DNA of 64,000 nucleotides from Coptis chinensis (taxonomy: Eukaryota > Streptophyta > Magnoliopsida > Ranunculales > Ranunculaceae), in assembly GCA_015680905.1 (NCBI GenBank), contig CM027380.1, positions 34,712,001-34,776,000 of the forward strand, in the 5' to 3' direction. Of the stretch, positions 11,762-23,312 are shown piece by piece (positions within the stretch are counted from its first letter, which is position 1; each line of letters opens with the position of its first letter). The notes under the pieces are model-generated. The model had not been told where the DNA came from, did no database searches, and saw only the letters and a program-made list of their open reading frames with translations. The position numbers and the translations under genes are program-made.

Positions 11762-12416
11762 ACTTTTTAACTAACTAGGCCATGGACTTCGTTGTTTGGG
11801 ATCTTCTATGAATGGAAAACCATCTTATTTCCGGTTGCATATGCTAGTAATAGCAGGATAGAGAAACGAGAATTATGGAGGGACGTAAATACATAGCCTG
11901 TAATAATTAATGGGCGACTTTAAAATCTGTCAACGAAGTTTGCGAGAAGGAAGGTTCCTCTTCGTCCTAGAGAGATACCAAAATTCAGAGGTGTGTGGTG
12001 AATGATTGTCGGATGAATAAATTTTCAGGCTTACGCAGATTTTTTGTCACAAGGAATTTCAGATCACTCCCCTGCTGTTTTGAGACGGTGTAGAGTCTCA
12101 CAGCCCTATGTAAACCTGTTCAGATTCTTCAATCATTAGGTGGACCACCTGTAAATATGTTATTTAGTCTGGGCTTTACAACTTGTGATTAAAGTGGAGG
12201 ACATGGGGATATTAGATTGGAAAGACCGAGTTCGTTATGAATGAATTGCCTACGTATCTATCTCTCACTTCTGGGGGGAGAGTAGAATCAGGTCTGGTGT
12301 AGTTCATACTGGGGGTATTTATAGTTGTTAAACATGAGGATCTACGCAACACGTGTACTGACAAGCATAGATGTAGAGTTGAGATTGAGAAGGAATGTAT
12401 GGCTAGTGTTGGTAGG
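11762..12416. other. Flank between elements B and A, probably part of the older host repeat
   Basis: No ORF of note. Because A is bounded by GTAGG copies, this segment was originally contiguous with 27534 onward, so it belongs to the same pre-insertion sequence as host element T. It includes TTGCCTACGTATCT at 12249-12262 followed by a short inverted repeat (CTCTC...GAGAG), then TATTTATAG near 12319. I associate the CCTACGTAT motif with LTR regions of Tat/Ogre-type elements, from memory and not verified. ACTTT at 11762-11766 is the presumed target duplication of B. Confidence 0.5.
12412..12416. repeat. Target-site duplication GTAGG of element A (left)
   Basis: Identical to 27529-27533, directly outside the two LTRs. 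Confidence 0.95.
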
Positions 12417-13939
12417 TGATAAGAGCCCCAAACTGTAGTTTTAACCCTTTAACAATAATACTTTTAGACCAATTATGCAAGTACTAAATAAGAGTTAATG
12501 CTGATTACGTGCTTTTATGTATTTCAGGCACTGAAGTCTATTATGTGCAGAAAAGTGCCACTTTGGCGAAATAAAGGAGCAAGGGTTGGTTGCTAAGGAG
12601 TTCTGTGATTAAAGGCCAAGATTCAAGGAGAAAAAGCCTTTGTAAGCCCGGTCAAAAGTTGAAAAGTCAAAGTCAACGCGGGCAGAAACAATACACAAAA
12701 GTTAGCAGAACTTCTGAAGACCGTATCTTTGGGCTCAGGCCTCAGAATTGGGCGTACCTTATGTTATAAATGACTGGCTCGGAAAGAGCTTTCCAATGGT
12801 CCAAGCCTTGAACCAATCAGAGGAGCAAAAGTTGACGAAAAGTCTGTTGAAGTCAAAGCTAGCTAAAACGGGCTCTGTGGACTGAAGAAATTGGGCTTTG
12901 GGCTCGATTTTCCGGCCCAAAACATGGCTCCTCAGCTCATGCACGAAAATGTGGATCTAGTCTCCTCCTTTTCCACACAAAGGACTTATCTCTTTAGTAT
13001 TAATTAGCTTAGGATAGAAAGTAGCCATTAAACCTTAGATCTAGATCAAGTTTTGAAAATTTTAAGTAGTTAATTAATTAGTTTTTCATACCTTGTTTTA
13101 GATTAGTTATTTGAATCATTGTTATTCATTCATTAAATAAATAAAATAGTTAGTTCTTGATAAATTTGATTTTATTATTTAAAATTGCTTAGATCTAATT
13201 CCAATTCTTGTTTGTTATTCATTTCTTAGTTATTACTTTAGATTTGAATTATTGTTTAGTTCAATTTAATAAAGTTATAATCTTTATATTATGTTGTATT
13301 CAATTTCACATGGAAATGATAGTTTGATGAAACAAGGCTAAACCTTTATTAGAGGGGGTTAATGAAACCTTGATGAAAACTTGATTGTGCAGTGTAGAAT
13401 CGTTGTAAGAGTCTATTCCACTCTAGAAGGGAGTTGATTCACCATGAGAATGGGTGGACTTCCTCACATACTAGTTATGAATTGGTAGAGATGCCATGTA
13501 TAATTAGGGATTAGAACGACCAATTCTTACCGTAAGAACGTAAGAATTGGATTACAACAATCTATGCTAGTTCTTAAGTTAGATTCAAGGTGGATTCAAT
13601 TCCCCCCCTAATTCTTATTCTAGATTAAAACCTGAGTATTCCGTAGCATTTCGTAGTTGAATCATTTTAGTTAATATCTTGTTATTTGAATTGCATTGTA
13701 GTATAATCCCACCATTACTCTCATTAGACTTTGGATAGACTCGCAATATTAAAAAACATTGAATGCTAAAGAACTAGGAGTGGAATGAATCTTTTACTCC
13801 ACTCTATTTCGATAGATTCGAGAGTATAATAATCTTTGATAAATCTAGTAATCGAGCATCAAGTTCAGTTTTAGTTTTACTCGCGTTTAGAGTTTCATCG
13901 CTTTATTCATTAGTAAAACTATAATATTTTTGTTTATCA
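12417..13939 (+). repeat. 5' LTR of element A
   Basis: 1523 bp, TG...CA ends. I count about a dozen differences from the 3' LTR in the first ~190 bases, so the insertion is not recent. It includes the family landmark with AGAGGGGGTT near 13350. Confidence 0.95.
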
Positions 13940-13941
13940 AA

Positions 13942-13957
13942 TGGCGCTGCTGCCATC
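13942..13957 (+). other. Primer-binding site of element A
   Basis: TGGCGCTGCTGCCATC lies two bases after the LTR. It resembles a tRNA-Asp-complementary site (TGGCGCCG...) with inner mismatches. The spacing matches B, C and D. Confidence 0.75.
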
Positions 13958-14579
13958 TTAGTTCCCTTTAGTATTGTTTTCTTTAGAATTGATAGTTTTG
14001 CAAAGTCCCATAACCCACCCACCCTTGTTTGATTCTCACTGTGGTTGTTCGTTTCAGCACTGAAAATTTTCCTCGCAGAATTACACGGAGCGCAACCCGG
14101 GCCCTGGGCAAGCTAAATTGGAGCGCCACCCGCGCCCAAACGCCTGGAACCCCAGTTTTTGGCTGAGCGTTACTTGCGCCCTGCCAAGGCAAAACACGAG
14201 CGCCCCCCACGCTGAAGCGCCTGGACCTTGAGTTTTTCCCTGAGCGTGACCCGCGCCCAAACACCTGGAACTCTAGTTTAACTATGAGCGCGACCTGCAC
14301 CCTACCTAGGCCTATTCTGAGCGTGACCCGCGCCTTCTGCTGAAACTACCCAATTTCCACAGGTTTGTTTCAAACTTCCATTTCTTTCAAGGTTTTCAGT
14401 GTTCTAACTTGTTATACACACTGAGCACGCGTAAACAAGACGTTATTCATAAGCGAAGCAAGGAGGCATTCAGGTACTCTTTTCTTTCACACCTCGCATC
14501 TTCTGTTAGAGGTTCATACTAGCATATCAGGATTGTTTGGAGTGTTGTTGTGTTTCGTTAAAATTGGTCTTAGCCTTGC
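13958..14579 (+). other. 5' leader of element A
   Basis: Noncoding. It contains the GC-rich array (14092-14335), pyrimidine-rich stretches ending in CAG (TTTCCACAG, GGCATTCAG) that could serve as splice acceptors, and then the gag ATG. The minus ORF at 13983-14300 is the complement of the array. Confidence 0.7.
14092..14335 (+). repeat. GC-rich degenerate repeat array in the leader of element A
   Basis: Units GAGCGCCACCCGCGCCC, GAGCGTGACCCGCGCCC, GAGCGCGACCTGCACCC and similar alternate with CCTGGAA-CYC-AGTTT spacers. The units carry GCGC arms around a 5-base centre, so each could fold into a tiny stem-loop. They are not in frame with gag. Confidence 0.8.
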
Positions 14580-16066
14580 ATGAGATTAAGGTCAGGCCGA
14601 AGAAAAATGCCTAACGTAATTAACCGACAACATCAACAAACACGCCTTTCTAGTATACCACTCACTACACCTCTAGCTAGCTCACCACACACCACACCTG
14701 ACATAATGGCTGAAGAACGAGAGTCTCCTCTCTCTGACTTTTACAAAGCCTTGAATGATAGCCTTAAATCTTGCATCGTTCTATCAGACCCAGTGGGGGA
14801 TTTCCGAATCCCCCCAAATATATTTAATTTGTTACCCATTTTTCATGGGTTAGACTATGAAAAACCTTATCAACACATGCGTAGGATTTACCAAGTCCTT
14901 ACAACATTCCACCATCCTACGGTTGGTGCTAAACAAATTAAACTGAGGGTATTTCCCTTCAGTTTAGCCAACAAGGCGGCGTCTTGGTTAACTGCCCAAG
15001 CGCCTAATTCAGTGGACTCGTGGGCTAAACTTGTTCAACTGTTTATGGAACATTTTTACCCACCACTGAAGACAGATGAAATGCTTTCCAAGATTCATTT
15101 CTTTCGATAGAATCCTCATGAATCATTTTCAGAGGCTTGGAATCATTTTAGCGATCTACTTATAGAGTGTCCACACCATAACCTCGCGAAAGACACGCTA
15201 GTTCGTGCCTTTTTCAAGGGACTGTTACACCACCACAAGGAGGTGCTTGACATAATGAATGGGGGTATTTTCCTAAGTAAAGGAGCCTCAGAGGCGTATA
15301 AATTTTTAGAAGATCAAACTAAGCGTAATAATGGGGGGGGGTAGTGATGATATCTCCCGTTCCGCTAGTTCTTCTACAACAGTTAAATCCGCCGGTATGT
15401 TTGAGATGAAACACGATCCTGAACTTAAAAATTTAATCGAATCTCTAACTAAAAAGGTAGGGGCTATTTCTGTTCAACAAACACCTATCCCCGTCATGAA
15501 TGTCAACTCCAATCCATGTAATTTCTGTTTGAGTCCAGAGCACCCCGACTCCTATTGTCCTCTCATTTACGAACAACAAACTAACAACAAGATAACGTTT
15601 GCTCAATTAATAGTTATCCTATTCCTAACGCCCCTTGGAGACAACACCCCAACTTCAGTTGGAGAAATAATCAACAAGTAACACCTCCAGGGTTTAATAA
15701 TCAAAATGTAAGGCAAACAAGCAATTATAACCAAGCTCCACCATGACAAGGACAAGGTCAGGGTAATTATAATAATTATAACAACCAAACGCAACCACGA
15801 CAAGGTCAAGCACAAGGTTAGGGTAATTATAATAATTATAACAATAATAATTATAATGCTAATAGAGGTATCATTCCGGTAAATAATCACTATCAAAATC
15901 CACCCATTAATAATCAACATGACATAGTTCCTATCACACAACCTATAGCTAACACTCTTCCACAACCGGATTGTTTCGATACCTTTATGCAATCTCAACA
16001 ACAAATTTTATAAGCCATCCAACTTTCCTTACAACAGTTAGCTCAAGAGAAAGTACAACCCAAAGG
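14580..16066 (+). pseudogene. gag of element A
   Basis: The start MRLRSGRRKMPN at 14580 is shared with B and, in its first six residues, with D. An uninterrupted stretch runs to a TAG at 15108-15110 (CAG in B). It then reads on as NPHESFSEAW to a G9 homopolymer near 15333, where the frame slips. The zinc knuckle CNFCLSPEHPDSYC sits near 15515-15560. A further shift near 15585 precedes an Asn/Gln-rich tail of short AATTATAA units (15765-15850). The role is capsid and RNA packaging. Gag and pol were probably one long frame, judging from the lack of a spacer. Confidence 0.88.
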
Positions 16067-17312
16067 TGTGTTTCCAGGACAAGCGATACCTAATCCTAAA
16101 ATACCAAACACAGCCTTTGAGGTTAACGGTAATACTAGTACGGAAAATGCAAACGTAGGTGAGCTAAATGTCATCACCACTTTCTGTTATGGGAGAGTGG
16201 TTGATAACAAAGTAACTATTCTGTTATGGGAGATTGAACTAGATACCATAATTGAACTAGATACCATAATAGAAACCCCCCAGCCGTAGAGGTATCAGTT
16301 AAACCACAACCTAAGAAATAGAAAGCAAAGGTTAGACATCCAGTTGATCCATACGCTAAATATACAGAGAAACCACCGTTTCCCCAGAAATTAGCTATGT
16401 TAAATAGGGATACAAACTTTGACGAGATTAGGGAAGTTTTTAAAAATCTAACGATAAACTTACCTTTTTTGGACACAATTAAAAAACTACCTCACCATGC
16501 TAAGTTTCTCAAAGAGTTATGCACTAAATGAACAATTTCCAACTTTAACGGAACACAATGGAATCGTTAAGTACAAGGACCCTGGTCATCCCACTGTACA
16601 ATGCACCTTAGGAGATTCCTACCTGACAACCGCTTTACTAGACCTGGGGGCGAGTGTTAACTTACTCCCGTATTATCATTACAAACAAATAGGTATACAA
16701 GAGATGCAACCTACTAAAATGATGTTGCAATTAGCAGATCGATCTATTAAATACCCTAAGGGTGTGGTTGAAAACGTGCTTGTTAAGGTCCAGGATTTCT
16801 ACTATCCTGCTAATTTTGTTATCCTCGATACAAAAGTCGCTAACGACTTTGTTCTGATCATCTTAGGGCGTCCCTTCTTGGCGACTGCCAACACGCTTAT
16901 AAACTGCCTCGATGGTTCGATGTCCTTGTCTTTTGGCCATCTTTCGGTTGAAGTAAATGTTTTTAAAATGATGAAACAGTTACCAGATTCGTCTATAGAT
17001 GGAGAGGTTAGCATGATCAAGAGCTTAGCTCAAGATTATTTTAATAACACATTTCCAGAAAACCATTTGCATAAATTCCTTTCTTTTGGAAGTTCAGATT
17101 TTGTTGATGACTCCTACTTAGAGGAAGTCAACACCATCTTTGAGTCTTCACCTATCATAGACCCTTTTGTTGCTCCATCTACTGAGTTTGAAGACTTGCT
17201 GCCTAAGCAAGTATTCATCACTCAATATGAGGACCCTCCAGAAGCATTTATCGGTATTCCAACCGCCCCGGTACTGAAACCTCTTCCGCCTGAGTTAAAA
17301 TATATTTAACTT
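16067..17312 (+). pseudogene. Protease region of element A
   Basis: From 16497 a long readable block contains the active-site segment LLDLGASVNLLP (Asp codon at 16641), QLADRSIKYPKG, FYYPANFVIL and the ILGRPFLATANTL signature. An acidic spacer (SFGSSDFVDDSYLEEV; EDLLPKQVFI) joins to RT. The upstream portion (16068-16289) corresponds to the B block at 8015-8263 and is separated by stops and an in-place duplication of a GAACTAGATACCATAAT unit (16246-16271 area). Confidence 0.85.
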
Positions 17313-18380
17313 GATCTGGATGGTAGTCATCCGGTTATTATTTCTTCTTTGTTATCTAAGGATGAAGAGACACGTTTGATTAGGGTGATTAGGGAACATC
17401 GATCTGTGATTGGTTGGTCCCTAGCCGACATTAAGGGAATTGACCATAATGTGTGCACTCATCGTATCCATTTGGAGGATAACGCAAAGACTTCTCGCGA
17501 ACCTCAACGTCGCTTGAACCCTGCCATGAAAGATGTGTTCAGGGAAGAAATCTTATGGTTACTCGATGCGGGTATCATATACCCAATCTCTGTTAGCGAA
17601 TGGGTAAGTCCCATTCATGTAGTTCCAAAGAAATTAGGGATTACCATGGTACGTAACGCCAAGAGTGAATACATTGCCATGCATGGTCCTATGAAATGGA
17701 GGATCCGTATTGATTACAGACGTTTAAATGCCATGACACGAAAGGATCATTTTCCTTTACCCTTTATATATCAGATGCTTGAATGTCTAGCTGGTCATGC
17801 TTTTTATTGTTTTTTGTATGGATACTCTGGCTATTTCCAAATTATTATTGATATTGATGACCAAAAAAAGAATACTTTCATATGTCCTTTTGGAACATAC
17901 GCCTATAAACGAATGCCTTTTGGCCTTTGTAATGCTCTTGGTACCTTCCAGCGGTGTATGCTTCATATATTTAGTGACATGGTAGAGCGTTTCATGGAAG
18001 TGTTCATGGATGATTTTTCTATATACGGAGACTCTTTCACTAAATGCCTATCTAACCTGTCTAAAGTTTTGACATGATGTGAAGAGAAGAGTCTCATTTT
18101 AAATTGGGAAAAATGTCACTCCATGGTGAAAAAAAGGCATAGTACTAGGTCATATCGTATCTAGTGATGGCATTGAAGTAGATAAGGCCAAACTAGATAA
18201 GATAGTGACTCTACCTATACCACGGACTGTCCGTGATATTAGAGCCTTTCTAGGCCATGTAGGTTTTTATAGTGTTTTATCAAAGATTTTTCTAAAATAG
18301 CTAGGCTATTAACTAATCTACTTTTAAAGGATGCCATCTTTGATTTTAGTTGTAACTGTAAATAGGCTTTTGAAACTTTA
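17313..18380 (+). pseudogene. Reverse transcriptase of element A, motif A Asp lost
   Basis: It is readable from 17349 to 18077. It has WSLADIKGID, RIDYRRLNAMTRKDHFPLP, then FLYGYSGYFQI, where the catalytic Asp expected before GYSGY is Tyr (TAT at 17817-17819). The later pair FMDDFSIYG (18009-18014) is intact. A CGA-to-TGA stop at 18075-18077, one extra A in the A-run near 18130 and a deletion near 18270 follow. The Tyr change alone would abolish polymerase activity, as known for this family. Confidence 0.9.
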
Positions 18381-19040
18381 AAAGCCGCCTTAACTTCTGT
18401 ACCCATTATACAGCCTCCCGATTGGTCTAAACCTTTCGAACTCATGTGTGATGCTAGGTATTATGCAGTTGGTGCTGTCTTGGGACAGAAAGTAGATAAT
18501 TAATCCACTATTATTTATTATGCTAGTAAAACTCTAAACGATGCTCAAAGGAATTATACAACTACTGAAAAAGAATTCTTTGCTGTCATTTATACTTTAG
18601 ATAAGTTTCGTCCATATTTGGTTGGTTCTAAAACTCTAGTTTACATGGACCATGCAGCCCTTAGGTACCTCCTCGCAAAGAAGGATGCTAAGCAGAGATT
18701 AATCCGATGGATTCTTCTCCTACAAGAATTCACATTAGAAATAAAGGACAAACGAGGGGTCGAATACATAATTGCCGACCACTTATCTAGACTTACAAAC
18801 GACGATGATAGTGATTCTGACTCCATTCCGGACTCTTTTCCTGATGAGCATCTATATGCTATTTTTTCTACACCATGGTATGCTGATATTGTGAATTATT
18901 TAGCGTCTGATGTTATTCCTTATGATTGGTCAAGAAATGAATGTAAGAAGTTCTTGGCCAGAGTTAAGCTATACTACTGGGATGAGCCCTACCTTTTCAA
19001 GTAATGTGCTGATCAGATTATTCGTCGTTGTATTCCCCAA
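18381..19040 (+). pseudogene. RNase H of element A
   Basis: It has FELMCDARYYAVGAVLGQ (first acidic residue Asp present), an early stop (caa/gat context TAA near 18500), [20 protein letters not shown], then [20 protein letters not shown] and an Asp/Ser-rich linker ([12 protein letters not shown]). It corresponds block for block to B 3660-4438. Confidence 0.87.
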
Positions 19041-20240
19041 TGAGAATATAATGAGGTTCTCTCATTCTACCATGACAAAGAGTGTGGTGCCCATTTTAGT
19101 GGTATAAAAATAGCTGCTAAAATTCTTCAATGTGGCTTTTATTGGCCTACTCTCTTTAAAGATGCCCAAGTGCATTGCAAGACGTGCATTCGTTGCCAAC
19201 AACTTGGGTGAATCATGAAGCGTAATATAATTCCATTGAATCCAATCATGGTGGTAGAAATTTTTGATGTATGGGGCATTGATTTCATGGGTCCCTTTCC
19301 AGTTTCCCACAGTTTCATTTATATTCTGGTCGCCGTGGACTACGTGTCTAAATGGATAGAGGCCATAGCTTGTCGTAGCAATGACCATAAGACAGTTGTG
19401 TTTTTTGTTAAAGAATATATTTTCTGTCAATTTGGCATTCCGAAAGCCATCATTAGTGGCGGTGGAACACATTTTTGCAGCAGAGTTGTTGCTTCTCTAG
19501 TGAAAAAGTATGGAGTTACACATTAAGTAGCAACTCCGTATCATCCACAAACTAGCGGACAAGTAGAAGTTTCTAATAGGGAAATAAAAAAGATATTAGA
19601 AACAACTAAAAATCTTGATAGGAAAGACTGGTCAAAGCGTCTATCTGATAGGGAAATCAAAAAAATCTTAGAAACAACTGTATATCTTGATAGAAAAGAT
19701 TGGTCGAAGCGTCTATCTGATGCCTTATGGGTGTATAGGACTGCTTTCAAAACTCCTATAGGTATGTCTCCCTTTAGACTTGTATTTGGGAAACCTTATC
19801 ATTTCCCCGTTGAATTGGAGCACCGTGCTATGTGGGCTATAAAAAGCCTTAACTTCAATGTCGTTGAGGCGGGTGTCAAGCGCAAGTTGTAATTGAATGA
19901 GCTTGATGAAATCCGTAGCGATTCTTATGATCTCGCGAAGGATTATAAAGCTATCATGAAACATGTTCATGATAAGGAAATCTTGCATAAAGAGTTTGTG
20001 TTAGGTCAAAAAGTCTTGCTTTACAACTCCCGTCTACATATTTTTCCAAGGAAATTAAAAACCCGTTGGTCTGGTCCTTTTCTTGTTATTGAAGTAACCC
20101 CTCATGGGGCAATCACCTTGGTAAATCCCAAGGACAACAGTACCTTTCAGGTCAATGGCTAACGGTTGAAACATTTTCACGAGCTATTGTCCCTTGATGT
20201 AGAGGAAGTCCTTCTACAAGACCCTGTCTATGAGGACTGA
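19041..20240 (+). pseudogene. Integrase of element A, with lost catalytic Asp and internal duplication
   Basis: It has the H2C2 zinc region (CKTCIRCQQLG, then a stop), GIDFMGPF with the first Asp, and ISGGGTHF where the second catalytic Asp is replaced by Gly (GGC at 19458-19460; B has Asp). [13 protein letters not shown] carries the Glu. A stop follows THF...GVTH at about 19524. The stretch from REIKKIL to RLSD is present twice in frame (19578-19649 and 19650-19721). The basic C-terminal domain reads [14 protein letters not shown] and the gene ends at the TGA at 20238-20240. Confidence 0.9.
19578..19721 (+). repeat. In-frame 72-bp tandem duplication in integrase of A
   Basis: The two 72-base copies encode the segment from REIKKIL to RLSD. 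The second copy is closer to B, while the first differs at many silent sites and at KN versus VY, so the copies were not made by a recent slippage event. Confidence 0.85.
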
Positions 20241-21021
20241 CCTTTTTTGTTGGTGTACTTCCTTTCATTTCCAGATATTAGTAAGTGCACCATTCAGGTA
20301 ACCGGGCCCTCCCTATGGAGTGTGTGGCTGTAAGTACCGGATCCTAAGTCCACGTTTAGCATAATTCACGTTTTCCACTCTTGCATGTTTTCTTGGATTT
20401 TGAGTCATGTTCTTCTATGGTGTGAATTATGCATTTATTGCTTTATTGTTTTTCTTATATTAAATCTTATTCATAAAAAATAAAAATTGTAAAATCATAA
20501 AAATAGTAATTTAGGAAGTCTCGGGAATCTGACTTTAAAATACCCACTTTTAAAAACAAATTTTCTAAACTCTGCTGTCAAAAATTTGTTTGAGAGTAGG
20601 GTGTCCATTTTCTTTCCTTGATGGTCAAACTTTCCATTTATATTGTTTAGACCATTTACTCATATTTCGATTTGGGTTGACAGTATCTAATAACTTAGAG
20701 TTCATTCGTTCGCATAACTTATGTCATGCACGCACTTTGAGGCATTTTCCATTTTCTTATATATCACCCACGATTGGAATAGAGTGTTTTATGGATCATT
20801 GGATTGGAAATTCTCTCCTGATCATTTCCATATCTCATTCACAAAAATTGGACCGGTAACGAAGTGGCAATTTTAGTTTGAAGTTGCTCTAAAAATCGAA
20901 TTTTTTGGGATTTGAATTGGGCTTGGGCCCAAGCCCACAATACAACCCAAGAACGCATCGCATTATTCTTCTTCATTCTCCACCACCGCCATTAACAAGT
21001 TTTCAAGCTTTTAACCCTAAA

Positions 21022-21054
<33 letters not shown>

Positions 21055-21265
21055 CCTAACTACACCCACGCCAAACATTTAGATCAATCCCAATTCCTCT
21101 CCAAATCATTCCCCCACCAATTCCCACCACCAAAACATCACAAAAAAAAACCAAAAAAATCTAAAATTTTGAACTGCCGCGCCACCACCACTGTTTGATT
21201 AGTGAGGGAGTATCAAACTCCATCCCCACATCTCATTTAAACCCCCAATACAGTCCAAACTCTCA
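20241..21265 (+). other. Spacer between integrase and extra ORF1 of element A
   Basis: No gene. It is homologous to 1625-2595 of B and 58260-59270 of C. It contains a degenerate purine tract near 20595, a 26-base A run (21029-21054) and a pyrimidine-rich leader before the ORF1 ATG. The ORF at 20590-20859 has no recognisable domain and is not intact in B. Confidence 0.7.
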
Positions 21266-22371
21266 ATGGCTCAAAGACGTCAGATTTTGCCGAAACAAGC
21301 ATTTACGGTGACGAGATGATGAGGACGGACTGGAGTAGTTTGTGGTACTCGACAGATGATTTTTACCACAAAGATTTGGTCCTACAGTTTTATAGAACGA
21401 GGGAGTTGGATGGGAATAGAATTTTTGTTAAGGTGGCTGGGAGGAGGAGAGAAGTATCTACTGGGTTGTTGGCTGAGATTTTAGGCATTCCGCCTAGACG
21501 CCATCTCGATGCCACATTACAGGATTTCCAATTTACTGGGGTCGAGCCTTTGATGAACGCGACTGTTTCGGAAGGGAACTACAATGCGAGCTTGCATTGT
21601 GTTCGCCAGTCATCTCTCAGAACCAACCAGCTGGCTGTGGCTGAGTGGATTGGTAGGAATGTCATAGAGAAGGAGAAAGTCAGCGACATCGGTCTGAACT
21701 GCCTTCACGTTCTATGGATACTCCAGGAGCAAAAGTATGAGTTCTGTATTTTGGAGTTTTTGGGTAACATGATTAGGGGAGTTGGAAAGAGTATTGCACC
21801 TCTCCTTGTTTTGATAACAAAGATCATGGTGACCTTGAGAGCGACTCCGACGTCTGATAGGATTTGCATGAAAGAGCATCGAAATCCTCATATTTATACG
21901 GAGTGTATCCAACGAGTTTGGAGGTTGCTTGAAGAGAGGGTAGTTGAAGAAGATGACTCGGAGGATGAGGAGGACACGACATGTTTTGATGCCGATGCCT
22001 TGGAGAGGTGTAGGTCGGATGCAGAACGCATGGCTGTGATTCATCGTGGCATGCGTTCTCTTAATACTATTTGCGAAGACCTCTGGACTCGGCAGGCTAC
22101 CATGCATCATAACTTCGAGACCCGAGCCCAGCGCAAGGATGAGCGTTGGGAAGAGATGAAGGCCGATATGGATGCCTAGCGCAAGTTCTGAGAAGATATG
22201 CTTGCACGCTTCCTACCCCACGGGGGTTCTTCTTCTGAGGATCAGTCTATGAGGCACGAGCATCGTCGCTGCAGGACGGATGGCTCTGGACCATCGAGAG
22301 CTCAGGAGCCATCTCCTGAGCATGTGCCTTCCACTACCAGCAGTGAGTGGTTTATGAATCTTATGAGTTGA
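21266..22371 (+). pseudogene. Athila extra ORF1, plant transposon protein-like (element A)
   Basis: The ATG at 21266 gives MAQRRQILPKQAFT, matching B. A 25-base deletion relative to B then shifts the frame, so the longest readable part starts at 21316 and ends at a TAG at 22177-22179 (CAG in B). It is followed by a second stop and the natural end at 22369-22371. Key segments are RNRIFVKV-type GNRIFVKVAGRRREVS, LLAEILGIPPRRHLD, NCLHVLWILQEQKYEF and GKSIAPLLVLITKIM, then an acidic EEDDSEDEEDTT linker and a helical C-terminus. It is similar in pattern to Transposase_32 (putative plant transposon protein), function unknown. No membrane segment is visible. Confidence 0.75.
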
Positions 22372-22540
22372 TTTGTTTTATTATACTTGCTTTTATTTTA
22401 GTTAGTTCGGATGTTAGATTTTTAATTCCGTAGTTAAATTTCAATTCGGTAGTTAATTGTATTTGAATTTGAATTTGAATATGATATGGTTATTTTCAAA
22501 TTGCGCATTGTTTTTATCGTTAATCCCACCTTCCCGAATT

Positions 22541-22553
22541 GTTTGGGGGTGGT
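22541..22553 (+). other. PPT-like motif after extra ORF1 of element A
   Basis: GTTTGGGGGTGGT, a 13-base exact match to the terminal PPT at 25993-26005. Conserved in B and, with one G fewer, in C. Confidence 0.65.
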
Positions 22554-22844
22554 ATTATTTACTCTAGCATGATTTTGATATGATCCTCCAGTTTAGAATT
22601 TGTGTTGAAGTGAGGGTTGAGAATATTGCCGATATGGGCATGGCTATGAATAGATATTGTGGTAGGATGAAATCTTGATGAGTTAGGCAGTTTCTATCCT
22701 AAATTCAACTTAAAAGATATTAGGGTTGTTTTAGAATCAAGAATATGAGTTGTTTCCATTTTCGGTTTTGGAAATTTTATTTTTCCCGGCAATTGCCTTA
22801 AAGCTTTTTGGCAACTTCCCAATTCATGTTTGCAACTTAAAACC

Positions 22845-22852
22845 TATAAAAA
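22845..22852 (+). promoter_or_regulatory. Internal TATA box before extra ORF2 of element A
   Basis: CCTATAAAAACTTCATTCATTCTACACTC has a TATA box followed by a C/A/T-rich leader typical of plant 5' UTRs. It is conserved in B and C with the TATATAA form. I infer a promoter for a separate ORF2 transcript. Confidence 0.5.
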
Positions 22853-22954
22853 CTTCATTCATTCTACACTCACAACCCACACTACACCTCACTTTCATCT
22901 CTTACCTTTCACTCCCACGGTTCCCATTTTTCTTCTCCATTTTAGCAACTCTGC

Positions 22955-23233
22955 AGCTCGGAGCGCGCCTGCGCCCTAGTGGAGCGCTACCTGCGCCCTA
23001 GGCACTAACTGACAGATTTTCATCAGAGTGCGACTCGCGCCTTACCAAGCCCTGAGATGAGCGCGACCTGCGCCCACAACACTGGAATTCCAGTTTTCAT
23101 CCTGAGCTCGACCTGCGCCCTTCCCAGGCAAAAGTGAGCGCTACCTGCGCCCAAGTGCCTGGAACTCAAAAATCACCAAGGCGCACCCCGCGCCCTACCC
23201 AGGCATAGGTTGAGCGCACCCCGCGCCCAGACC
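22955..23233 (+). repeat. GC-rich degenerate repeat array in the putative ORF2 leader of element A
   Basis: It carries GAGCGCGCCTGCGCCC, GAGCGCTACCTGCGCCC, GAGCGCGACCTGCGCCC, GAGCGCTACCTGCGCCC and GAGCGCACCCCGCGCCC with spacers such as CTGGAATTCCAGTTTTC. It is the same unit type as the gag leader array 8.9 kb upstream. Confidence 0.8.
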
Positions 23234-23312
23234 TTTGTAGGCATGAAAAATCCTAATTTTTTTTGTGGGTTGTTCTAGGATCGTTGCAGCTGTTCTAGAG
23301 AGTAGTTTTGTG

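Noticed and set aside
13942-13957. tRNA gene fragment at the LTR boundary
   Set aside because: Only the primer-binding complement is present; no cloverleaf can be drawn in the flanks.
13983-14300. Minus-strand ORF over the GC-rich leader of A
   Set aside because: High GC removes stops; it is the complement of the repeat array and is not kept in B or C.
15325-15345. G9 run in gag of A as a programmed frameshift site
   Set aside because: B and C have no such run at this point, and the other lesions in A indicate decay; a slip in a homopolymer is enough.
21029-21054. A26 run as the tail of a retroposed mRNA
   Set aside because: It lies inside the conserved spacer before ORF1, with T/A-rich tracts at the same place in B and C, and no target duplication.
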